Below, piece by piece: positions 45,508 to 53,495 of a stretch of DNA of 64,000 nucleotides. Below the pieces are notes generated by a model. That model made no database searches and was not told the DNA's origin. It worked only from the letters and a program-made list of their open reading frames with translations. This stretch comes from Pelagicoccus mobilis. GTDB taxonomy: Bacteria > Verrucomicrobiota > Verrucomicrobiia > Opitutales > Opitutaceae. The position numbers and the translations under genes were made by a program. The stretch's first letter is position 1, and every line of letters begins with the position of its first letter. The stretch spans positions 1 to 64,000 of the forward strand of contig NZ_JAENIL010000001.1 of assembly GCF_016595505.1 (NCBI RefSeq), given 5' to 3'.

Positions 45508-45681
45508 GTCGCCTCGCTGAGCATTGGCGTCAACTTAAGCGCTAAACGCTGTGCGCAGGAGGGCAATGCTCCGTCATTGCCGCGGAACCTACGGGGGAAT
45601 AAACGATGTGGCAACGACAGAGCGTTGCCCTCCAGATGATGCTATTTTTGTCAAGTTGACGCCAATGCGCGCTGAGGCGAC
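45508..45681. repeat. Composite inverted-repeat element of 174 bp (MITE/BIME-like)
   Basis: Outer arms of 29 bases (45508-45536, 45653-45681) begin GTCGCCTC and share a perfect 16-base inner part (GCATTGGCGTCAACTT). Inside are two opposed hairpins of the GGAGGGCAATG family: 45558-45581 (plus) and 45610-45633 (minus). The right end stops four bases before the stop codon of the convergent beta-helix gene. It has no coding capacity and fills the gap after the kdgK terminator. A further small stem (CCTACA/TGTAGG) touches its left end. Confidence 0.75.
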
Positions 45682-45685
45682 ATTC

Positions 45686-47188
45686 TCAAGAATCCTTCCT
45701 CAGCTTAGCCAAGCGACGCTCCAATTGATACTTGTACAGCGACCCCTCCTCTACCGGAGCGCCATGCTCCACGACAACAGACTGCCCTTCCCTAAAAGAA
45801 ATCTCGGTGCCATGCATCCCAACGATCGTCGGCTGCAACACCCTCCAGTAAAGCTCATCCAAAGGCTCAAACTGGAAGTCCTCCAAATCGGGATTGGTTT
45901 TCATAAAATTCCAAAGCACCAGTCCCTCCACATGCGTGGGCAAATTAAACGCAGCGCCCCCGCCATGCCCTTTCATAAATCCCCCTACGCACGAGTCGAT
46001 CAACGTATAGCGTGGCTGCGAAGAGTGCGACTCGAAGCACGTATCCGATCCCCAATAACAATCAACAATCACATTACCGATCGCAGGCTTCGAAACGCCA
46101 AGACTGTGCCAATGGGCAGCCTCATCCACGACACCAGCCATCAAGCAGAACGAGCTACCATGAAAGCAAATCGCATTGTGCCCCTTCGTGCCAGTGAGCT
46201 TTGAGTCTACCACAGTCACGTGAGCCGAATTGTTAATCGAGGCGACACGATTCAAGTCGACAAACTCGCAATCCCGTATCCAGGAGTTCACCACGCCTAC
46301 CATTTTCAACATGGAATACCCCCCGTCGTCCATCCATGAGCGGTGATGCACAAAACGATCCTTCCACTGCCCCTCAAAGCGAATCCCTTCAAAACCGACT
46401 TCCTCGATCGTCGACAAGGTCTCGACCTTCCAGTCGTAACTCGAATCGATCGGCTTCATAACAGGAACCTCAAGCACGAGACGATTGCCCTCCACTGCCC
46501 TCACTTGATGGCGCTCCTCAACATGGACACCTTTTTCGATTATTGCCGTCCAGCGCGGATCGATCTTCACAAATCCCTCCAGCTCCGACTCGACCAAACT
46601 CGCCGAGTTATCAAGCAACGACAAAGTCACCCAATCGCCCGCCTTAATCCCCTTCGAGCTTTCAACCAATACAGAGGCCCCTCCTTGCTCCACGTCTTGC
46701 ACGATCGCCGTAGAACGCTCCTTCACCTTGGGAGCAGAGACATTGATAACATAGGGCGACATCCACAGCTTGCCTGGCGGAGGCGGAGCAAGCGCCTCCA
46801 TCGCCGCCAACACCGTCCCACCGTCGCCACTACCACTTCCCCTCCAGACGATCCCACTGGCCGACACCCGAATCTGCTCCGTATCCGATTTGTCATTCAA
46901 AATGAATCGCCCCTTCGGAAACAGCACAACGCCACCTCCCGCCTTCTCTGCAGCGTCGACCGCCCTCTGGATCCAACTCCTATCGCAAACGCCGTCGTCT
47001 GCAATCGCGCCAAAATCGGTGACTCTAAAAACGGGCCCGCTAACCCGAGGAAGTTCCCTTTCGGACCTGTGGTAACCCGCATAAGAAAAGTCAGGCAACC
47101 CAAGCTCTCGCTCTAGCTGTTCGATCTCCTTCGCTAACGCCTGCAAAGAAAGACCCAGAATTATCGCGGATCCAATTAATCGTCTCAT
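45686..47188 (-). CDS. Secreted right-handed beta-helix protein (pectate-lyase-like)
   Basis: Secreted protein of 500 residues. The signal peptide is MRRLIGSAIILGLSLQALA. 'LGLPDFSYAGYHRSERELP' and 'FRVTDFGAIADDGVCDRSW' mark the start of the pectate_lyase_3-type fold. Beta-helix coils follow ('GVVNSWIRDCEFVDLNRVAS', 'HVTVVDSKLTGTKGHNAICF'). The 'FSYAGYH' lead recalls DUF4955-type proteins. A lyase or hydrolase acting on an acidic polysaccharide is plausible given the uronate genes on the other side, but I cannot name the catalytic residues. Its ATG overlaps the symporter stop (ATGA), so it is last in a dehydrogenase-sulfatase-symporter-beta-helix operon. Confidence 0.78.
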   Translation of the reverse strand: MRRLIGSAIILGLSLQALAKEIEQLERELGLPDFSYAGYHRSERELPRVSGPVFRVTDFGAIADDGVCDRSWIQRAVDAAEKAGGGVVLFPKGRFILNDKSDTEQIRVSASGIVWRGSGSGDGGTVLAAMEALAPPPPGKLWMSPYVINVSAPKVKERSTAIVQDVEQGGASVLVESSKGIKAGDWVTLSLLDNSASLVESELEGFVKIDPRWTAIIEKGVHVEERHQVRAVEGNRLVLEVPVMKPIDSSYDWKVETLSTIEEVGFEGIRFEGQWKDRFVHHRSWMDDGGYSMLKMVGVVNSWIRDCEFVDLNRVASINNSAHVTVVDSKLTGTKGHNAICFHGSSFCLMAGVVDEAAHWHSLGVSKPAIGNVIVDCYWGSDTCFESHSSQPRYTLIDSCVGGFMKGHGGGAAFNLPTHVEGLVLWNFMKTNPDLEDFQFEPLDELYWRVLQPTIVGMHGTEISFREGQSVVVEHGAPVEEGSLYKYQLERRLAKLRKDS

Positions 47189-48990
47189 TTCGATACCGTT
47201 TCTACCAATTCCTCTTTACACTCTAAATGCTGCCTCTTGTGCCGCTTAGCTAGGCTCAGCATAACAAAACCAATCCCAACAATAAAACCTCCCACCGAGA
47301 GAATCCCAATTCGCCCTCCAATGGGATTGTCCAGAAAAAGCAACAAAAGTATCATCATTCCCAATACCATGGAAAACATCCCTATTTGCTTCAGCTGAAA
47401 CCAGTCACTATTGTGGCCAACTTCCGTTTCGTAATCAATCGGCCTCTCAAGATTCTTATAAAACCGCTCCACTCGCTCCCTTTCCTCTTGCGAAACCATC
47501 CTGTAAAACAATGTGGAGAGCAAAAAGACCGATGTGCTCGATATCACGATCGCAAGCGACTTTTCCTGGTACGACCAGCCGAGATCAAGAACAAGGTCGA
47601 GAAACGACGGCAAGAACCCTGCCACCATCGAAGCAAGAGCCGCCCATGCCGGCACTTTCCGCACAACCAGAAACAGCACGAGCGGGATAAACTGCGGCAG
47701 CATCAGCATATTCCCAATACTGAGCATCAGATCAAACAGAGTCACCCCACGCATCTCCGAATAAAAGAGAGCGACCGCCATGATCAAACAGCCGAGGCCT
47801 ACCGTCGCCACTTTCCCAGCGAAAACCTCTTTTCCCGCAGGGATCGCCTTCAGTCTCAAAGTTCGCAGCAAAGCCGGCAAAAGATCGCGTACAATCAAAG
47901 CTGAATTCCGATTCAAGCCGGTATCCAAAGAACTGATAGCAGCCGCCAGCATCGAAACGATCATCAGGCTGAACGCCCCCTTCGGAAGCAAATGCTGGCA
48001 CGCCACCGCGAATGAATACTCCGGCGCCTTCGCCGGATCCGGATGCATAGCCATTACCTCCTCAAACAAAAAGAGGCGGCTAAAGATCGGCGGGATGAAG
48101 AAGACCAGACAGCCGACAATCATCAAGCCCGCAGCCAGCCAGGACGCCTTCGCCGCTTCCTTCCCATCCTTGGCCGAAAAGTAGCGCACCCCCTGAAACA
48201 AGCTAATCATATTGAAAAACTGCACCAAAAAAGTCACAACCAACCAAGAGAGCCCATAAGGAGCCTTCCAAAAACTCTCGCCCTCAGCAAGAGGCGTCAC
48301 AAACGACAGCTCATCCGCCCCCTCGTTCGCCGCGATCGCGCTGAAAAACTCTCCCACTCCTCCAGCGTAGTTGAAACACAATACAGTGATCAGGACTGTC
48401 ACCGACACCATGATCATCCCCTGCACGAAATCGTTGGCCATCACCGCCCAGTTTCCACCAATCGTACAGTAGCCGATCACAACAATCCCGACCGCGATGA
48501 TCACAAACGTCTGCGACACGCCTGGCAGCAACAGCGTGAAAAAGACGGACAAGCCGTAGAGCACCGCTCCTGTCCAAACCAAACCGTTCACTACCATCAA
48601 AGTCGCCAGAACGATTTCCGACTTTTTCCCGAAGCGAGCCCGAATCGCTTCCGCCACGGTTACCACCCGCATCTGCCGATACCACGCGGCTACGAACAAT
48701 CCGCACAGCACAAAGCCAGCGACATTAGCAGCGTAGATCGCCAGCGGACTCCAGCCCGACTTAAAGATTCCGGAAGCGTTGCCCACAAAGGTGTAGGTAC
48801 TGATCCCGCTCATGAACATGCTCAAGCCCACCAGCCACCAACTCGCTTGCCCCCCAGCCTTGAAGTAGTCCTCGCTGTTGCGAACCAGGCGCCCAAACAC
48901 GACGCCCACCACAATTAGAAAAACGAAATAAACGCCAATTACGATAAACTCGGTAGCGTTGCTTGATATCGACTCAGATAAATTGGTCAC
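47185..48990 (-). CDS. Sodium:solute symporter (SSS family)
   Basis: Inner-membrane Na+-coupled carrier of 601 residues with about 13-14 hydrophobic helices. The first helix is 'FIVIGVYFVFLIVVGVVFG', followed by the family-typical 'NSEDYFKAGGQASWWLVGLSMFMSGISTYTFVG'. The sodium-site segment 'LMIVSMLAAAISSLDTGLNRNSAL' is clear. The C-terminus has two additional helices. It sits between a sulfatase and the beta-helix gene, so it probably imports the sugar product, perhaps a uronate or an unsaturated oligosaccharide unit. It overlaps the next gene by four bases. Confidence 0.92.
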   Translation of the reverse strand: MTNLSESISSNATEFIVIGVYFVFLIVVGVVFGRLVRNSEDYFKAGGQASWWLVGLSMFMSGISTYTFVGNASGIFKSGWSPLAIYAANVAGFVLCGLFVAAWYRQMRVVTVAEAIRARFGKKSEIVLATLMVVNGLVWTGAVLYGLSVFFTLLLPGVSQTFVIIAVGIVVIGYCTIGGNWAVMANDFVQGMIMVSVTVLITVLCFNYAGGVGEFFSAIAANEGADELSFVTPLAEGESFWKAPYGLSWLVVTFLVQFFNMISLFQGVRYFSAKDGKEAAKASWLAAGLMIVGCLVFFIPPIFSRLFLFEEVMAMHPDPAKAPEYSFAVACQHLLPKGAFSLMIVSMLAAAISSLDTGLNRNSALIVRDLLPALLRTLRLKAIPAGKEVFAGKVATVGLGCLIMAVALFYSEMRGVTLFDLMLSIGNMLMLPQFIPLVLFLVVRKVPAWAALASMVAGFLPSFLDLVLDLGWSYQEKSLAIVISSTSVFLLSTLFYRMVSQEERERVERFYKNLERPIDYETEVGHNSDWFQLKQIGMFSMVLGMMILLLLFLDNPIGGRIGILSVGGFIVGIGFVMLSLAKRHKRQHLECKEELVETVSK

Positions 48991-49018
48991 TCTCTATTCC
49001 CTTTTAAGCCATTCCACG

Positions 49019-50521
49019 TCACCCAGGAATCGTATCCAGATAGTCCCTCTTCGCTCGTTGGCTGAAAAACGTATCACCATACTCCTTCATCCAACGCTTT
49101 ACCTCCGCGCCAAACTCCCGAGAACGAGACACCTTAGCAGCCCCCAAATTCTCCATCTGAAACGGATCGTTTCTCAAATCGAAGAGATAGTCGACATTCC
49201 GGCCTCGGCCATCACGGTAAAAATAGCAACCTTCGTCCTTCGTCCGAAGACCGCGGGCGTTCCAATAGTTGTAGTACCAAGCGAACTCCGGACGAACCGC
49301 GCCCGGCTTGTCCTCAAGAGCAGCGCTGTAGTCTCGCCCTTCCACCGTATCCGGAATCTTCTTATCGAGCCCCATCAATCCAAGCAAAGTCGGCATGATG
49401 TCTGGCGTCCCCAACAATAGCTCCTCATGGCGCGCCTCGAGATGATTCTTCCACGAAATCAAAAACGGCACACCAAAAGCTTCCTCCCAAACGTAGGGCT
49501 TACCCATCTCGCCATGACTTCCCATCATCTCGCCATGATCGGAAGTGAACACGATAATCGTATCCTCCTCCAAGCCAGCCTCCTCGATCGCATGAAGGAT
49601 ACGCCCAAACTGATCGTCCACACCCGTTACAGCCCCGAAGTAGCCCTGCACGTGCTCCAGAGCCTCCGCCCCCCGGTTCTCCTTTGAGACATTCGGCCGA
49701 TTCAACAGCTCCCCCGGAGTCGCATCCTTATAAAGCTCCTTGTAGTTCTGCGGCACGCTGTCGTACGGATTGTGCGGCGGATTCCAGGAGACGAACAAAG
49801 CGAACGGCTTGTCCGCATCGCGCTCGCCATTGCGATTGCTGATGTAATCCGCCGCCACGTTCGTTTCGTAAATCGCCGACCAGATCGGCCCCGGGAAATG
49901 ACGTTCCTCAGGCCCCGCATCATCCACCCAGTATCCAAAATGGAAATGGTCGGACTCCCAAGGAATTCGCTTCCCGTACTCATCTTGCAGCTGGTTGCAC
50001 CAGGAGTGCCAAAAATCGATATTATGCCGACGCTCCTTCGCCACCCAAGGAGACGCATAGCCCTCCCCTGGCTCCCCCCGCTCCAAATGCCACTTGCCGA
50101 TGTACCCCACGTGATACCCATTGTTGTGCAATACATCGGTAAAACACTCAGTCTCCGGATTCAGAAAAACATCCGGCCGATCTCCACGACAGTTCGAGTA
50201 AAAACCAGTCGTGATCGGATACTGCCCCGTCAGCAACGAAGCCCGGTGCGGACTACAGACAGGATAGGTGCTGCATGCGTTATCCAAAATAACACTACGC
50301 TTTGCAAACTTGTCCAAGTTAGGCGTCAGCACGGGATCCTGCTTCATAAAGCCCATCGCGTGCCGACGCATCTGGTCCGGAAAAACATAGACTAGATTCG
50401 GCTGCTTCTGCCGTTTGGACCTAGATTCCTCCGACTTCGCGCCGTGAGCTAAGCCAGTGGCAAGTCCCGCAGCGGAAAGTACGCTAGTTGTCTTAAGAAA
50501 ATCTCTACGATTCTGATTCAT
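49019..50521 (-). CDS. Tat-exported type I sulfatase (S1 family)
   Basis: Formylglycine-dependent sulfatase of 500 residues. The twin-arginine signal is N-R-R-D-F-L-K, then TTSVLSAAGLATGLAHG. The catalytic signature is C89-S-P-H-R in 'STYPVCSPHRASLLTGQYP', where Cys would be converted to formylglycine. The first metal-binding segment reads 'VFPDQMRRHAMGF' instead of the usual DD pair, a form found in some S1 subfamilies. 'FTSDHGEMMGSHG' supplies further ligands. ATG 50521 is chosen at the Tat signal. It is 61 bases after the dehydrogenase gene and 28 before the symporter gene. The sugar it desulfates is unknown. Confidence 0.92.
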   Translation of the reverse strand: MNQNRRDFLKTTSVLSAAGLATGLAHGAKSEESRSKRQKQPNLVYVFPDQMRRHAMGFMKQDPVLTPNLDKFAKRSVILDNACSTYPVCSPHRASLLTGQYPITTGFYSNCRGDRPDVFLNPETECFTDVLHNNGYHVGYIGKWHLERGEPGEGYASPWVAKERRHNIDFWHSWCNQLQDEYGKRIPWESDHFHFGYWVDDAGPEERHFPGPIWSAIYETNVAADYISNRNGERDADKPFALFVSWNPPHNPYDSVPQNYKELYKDATPGELLNRPNVSKENRGAEALEHVQGYFGAVTGVDDQFGRILHAIEEAGLEEDTIIVFTSDHGEMMGSHGEMGKPYVWEEAFGVPFLISWKNHLEARHEELLLGTPDIMPTLLGLMGLDKKIPDTVEGRDYSAALEDKPGAVRPEFAWYYNYWNARGLRTKDEGCYFYRDGRGRNVDYLFDLRNDPFQMENLGAAKVSRSREFGAEVKRWMKEYGDTFFSQRAKRDYLDTIPG

Positions 50522-50582
50522 TTTTTGGGGGCATTCCGAGCAATCGCTCGATCGGGATAAAGCGGTGGGAAACAGATAAAGT

Positions 50583-51638
50583 CTAAGCAATCAAATCAAA
50601 CTGCTCCAGCGATTCGAGGTTATCGAGGGGATCCCCCTTCAACCACTTTCGAGACGACTCGATCGCCTCGTCGATCAACATATGAACCTCCCGTCCCACA
50701 CAACCTGCAATGTGCGAACTCAGGAGTATATTTGACTGCGAGTACAATTTCGAATCAACCTCCGGCGGCTCCGGATCCGTGACATCCAACAACGCCACCA
50801 AATCTGCACGACGCTGCATCACTTCCAACAACTCGCTCTCCTGGATCTGAGCCCCACGCCCTGTATTCATAAATGTAGCGCCTTGTTTCATTCTCGAAAA
50901 CAACTGTCCGTTCAACACCCCCTTCAAGTGAGGCAAGTTAGGTAGATGATTAGAGACGACATCGCACTCTTCAAAAAGCGTCTCCAAATTCACCTTACGA
51001 ACCCCCAGCTTTTCGCTCTCCTCATCGGAAAGAAAAGGATCCATTACCGAGATCTCGAAATCGCGTTCCCCCAGATGCCCAATCAGAAAACGGCTTATCT
51101 TGCCACAGCCAATCAAGCCGATCCGGGAACCACAGTGCCCCGGAAAATCATGCAGCTTCTCTTTGAGTTCAACTCCAGCCTGATAGCTGTTATAGCCAGC
51201 CACATTCTGAAAGTAGCGCTTCGTCGCCAGTAGAATCTGCCCCAAGCAAAAATCTGCCACAATCCGAGCATTGGTCGCCTTCGAAGAGCTGATCGTCACC
51301 CCCGCTTCCAAAAACGGCAATCCGAAGTGCTTGATGGATCCGGCCCCAAAAAAGATGTGCTTCAACCTCGTGAACTTCGCGACTTGCCGACTATCCAAAA
51401 CAGGAACGCCCCAAGTAGCAAACAGCACTTCAAACTCCCCTACGTCAATCAGGTCGCTTACCACGTCCTCTTCTGTAATACACTTTGGATACAAATCGAA
51501 AAGTTCCGAAATACGACGTCGCGCCGCCTCGCTGTACATAGCCCTTACGAACTTGTTCCCTCTCGTGCCGAGAATAGCCGCTCTCGGCTTTCTCGAGCCG
51601 TTCGCGTCAAAACCTTGGTTCAATCCATCCTTAACCAT
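50583..51638 (-). CDS. D-isomer-specific 2-hydroxyacid dehydrogenase
   Basis: NAD-dependent dehydrogenase of 351 residues. The nucleotide-binding motif reads G-L-I-G-C-G-K-I-S; the last Gly of GxGxxG is Ser here. Catalytic Arg is in 'FMNTGRGAQIQESEL', Glu in 'ALLDVTDPEPPEVDS' and His in 'ILLSSHIAGCVGRE', all in the expected order. No signal peptide, so cytosolic. It is the first gene of the operon with sulfatase, symporter and beta-helix protein, and could reduce or oxidise a hydroxy-keto acid from sugar breakdown. The substrate is unknown. Confidence 0.9.
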   Translation of the reverse strand: MVKDGLNQGFDANGSRKPRAAILGTRGNKFVRAMYSEAARRRISELFDLYPKCITEEDVVSDLIDVGEFEVLFATWGVPVLDSRQVAKFTRLKHIFFGAGSIKHFGLPFLEAGVTISSSKATNARIVADFCLGQILLATKRYFQNVAGYNSYQAGVELKEKLHDFPGHCGSRIGLIGCGKISRFLIGHLGERDFEISVMDPFLSDEESEKLGVRKVNLETLFEECDVVSNHLPNLPHLKGVLNGQLFSRMKQGATFMNTGRGAQIQESELLEVMQRRADLVALLDVTDPEPPEVDSKLYSQSNILLSSHIAGCVGREVHMLIDEAIESSRKWLKGDPLDNLESLEQFDLIA

Positions 51639-51860
51639 ACCTGAAAACTAGAAATTCAAAACCGGGCGCACCCCTCGTAGCAAAAAATACTCCTCTCGCC
51701 CCGTTTTCGCAAGAGGCGCCTCTAACTGGACGCAGACTCCTTAAATCCCCCTCCCTACCCAAACCCATCCACGTCGAACAGTTCAATCGCCCCCTCCTCC
51801 TTGAACGTCTAAACACCCCTTTTCCTTGGCGCCGCCAGGCAACTCAACTAGCCCCCTCCC

Positions 51861-53336
51861 ATGAACCTTTTTAAGGCTACCCCCCTCACGCTACTACTCA
51901 CCCTAATCGCCGCCTTTCCGACCACTTCCATTGAAGCTGACGAGAAGCCGCTTAACATCATCCTCTTCCTCGTCGACGACTGGGGCTGGACCGACGGAGG
52001 CGTTTTCGGCAGCGACCTCTACCAAACGCCCAACATGGACAAACTCGCCCGCGAAGGTACGCTATTTAGCCAAGCCTACGCAGCCTGCACTGTCTGTTCA
52101 CCAACCCGCTCAGCCGTCCTCACTGGCCTGTATCCAGCTCGCACCTACTTGACTGACTGGATCGGTGGCCACGCCCCGAACTACAGCAACTTGCCCCTGC
52201 AGGAACCGGAATGGACCAAAAAACTCGAGTTCAAGCACACCACCATCGCCGAGGTTCTCAAGCAAAACGGCTATCGCACCGCCAGTATCGGCAAGTGGCA
52301 CCTCACGCCCAAAGGCAAACCAGGCAGCCCCGAAGTCGCTGCATATTGGCCCGAACACCACGGGTTCGACAAAAATATCGGCGGCAACCAGTTCGGCAGC
52401 CCCGGCAGCTACTTCGCTCCTTACGGCAAAGGCGACGGCATCCGGCTAAACATGCCCGAGTCCAAGAAAGGGGACTACATCACAGACCGCCTCGTCGACG
52501 AAGCCGTCGAGCTTATCGAAAATTGGAAGGACGATCCATTCTTCTTCTACTTCCCCCTCTACAACGTACACCTGCCCCTCCAAGCCAAGGACGAATACAT
52601 CGCCCTCTACCAAGACAAGGTCAAACCAGGCATGCGGCACACCAACGCCAAATACGCCGCCATGGTACACGCCGTCGACGTGGCCATCGGCCGCGTTTCC
52701 GACGCTCTTGAAGCGGCGGGACTCTCGGAAAACACCATGATCATTCTAACCGGCGACAACGGCGGACTCATTCGCGGTGGACTCACCAGCAACGCTCCCC
52801 TTCGCGAAGGCAAAGGCTCCGTATACGAAGGCGGCGTGCGCGTCCCCTGCGTCGTGAAACTCCCCGGAGGAGCTCAAGGAGCCCGCAACGAGACGCCAAT
52901 CATCTCAAACGACTTCTTCCCCACCATCCTCTCCGCCGCAGGCATCCAGAACATAGTCAACGATACTGACGGCCAGGACCTCACCCCCATACTATCCGGC
53001 GCCAGCGAAACCATCGCCGACCGTGACCTATTCTGGCACTACCCTCACTACCACACCCAAGGCTCCACCCCCTACAGCGCCATCCGCTCGGGAGACTACC
53101 GCCTCATCGAGTACCACCGCGACGGAAACGTTGAGCTCTACAATCTCGCCAACGACATCGGCGAATGCAACGACCTCTCCCGCCACCAGCCTCACATCGT
53201 CAACAAGCTGAAGCAAAAACTGCATGCCTGGCGCGACTCAGTTTCCGCCCAAATGCCAACCCCACACCCGGACTACGATCCCACGAAGCCAACCCTTAAC
53301 CCCAGCCAAACAAAGAAGCTGAAAAGCAAAAAATAG
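51861..53336 (+). CDS. Secreted type I sulfatase (S1 family)
   Basis: Sulfatase of 491 residues. The signal peptide is MNLFKATPLTLLLTLIAAFPTTS. Metal ligands D39-D40 lie in 'FLVDDWGWTDGG', and the formylglycine signature is C79-S-P-T-R in 'ACTVCSPTRSAVLTG'. 'GKWHLTPKG' and 'ILTGDNGGLI' complete the site. The last residues are basic (TKKLKSKK). It is divergent from the dehydrogenase operon and convergent with another sulfatase. Its stop codon TAG forms the first base of a repeat that starts at 53336. Confidence 0.94.
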   Translation: MNLFKATPLTLLLTLIAAFPTTSIEADEKPLNIILFLVDDWGWTDGGVFGSDLYQTPNMDKLAREGTLFSQAYAACTVCSPTRSAVLTGLYPARTYLTDWIGGHAPNYSNLPLQEPEWTKKLEFKHTTIAEVLKQNGYRTASIGKWHLTPKGKPGSPEVAAYWPEHHGFDKNIGGNQFGSPGSYFAPYGKGDGIRLNMPESKKGDYITDRLVDEAVELIENWKDDPFFFYFPLYNVHLPLQAKDEYIALYQDKVKPGMRHTNAKYAAMVHAVDVAIGRVSDALEAAGLSENTMIILTGDNGGLIRGGLTSNAPLREGKGSVYEGGVRVPCVVKLPGGAQGARNETPIISNDFFPTILSAAGIQNIVNDTDGQDLTPILSGASETIADRDLFWHYPHYHTQGSTPYSAIRSGDYRLIEYHRDGNVELYNLANDIGECNDLSRHQPHIVNKLKQKLHAWRDSVSAQMPTPHPDYDPTKPTLNPSQTKKLKSKK

Positions 53337-53489
53337 GAGGGCAATGCTCCATCATTGCCTAGCCCCCCTCAAAAAAAGCAAGAAACAGGAGGGCAATGTG
53401 TCTTCGCTTCGCTCGAGTGTCGTCACATTCGTTCCTCGGTACCGTCATTGCCTAGCCCCCCCGGAATGGCTGCGACAAAACGCAGCCCT
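53336..53489. repeat. Cluster of three palindromic repeats between convergent sulfatase genes
   Basis: The first unit (53336-53359) is a GGAGGGCAATG-family hairpin that starts on the last base of the sulfatase stop codon. The second (53388-53452) has the same two halves but with 43 extra bases between them. Both are followed by TAGCCCCCC. The third is another hairpin, GGCTGCG-N6-CGCAGCC (53468-53487), also followed by CTCC. No coding potential. Confidence 0.75.
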
Positions 53490-53495
53490 CCTTCC

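Noticed and set aside
50583-51638. Broken nucleotide-binding motif in the 2-hydroxyacid dehydrogenase (GxGxxS)
   Set aside because: The last Gly is replaced by a small residue and the catalytic Arg, Glu and His are all in place, so loss of function is not supported.
51639-51860. Possible terminator or small RNA in the divergent gap before the sulfatase at 51861
   Set aside because: CCTCT and AGAGG could pair, but the stem is short, the loop long and no T-run follows; it is most likely just the two promoters.
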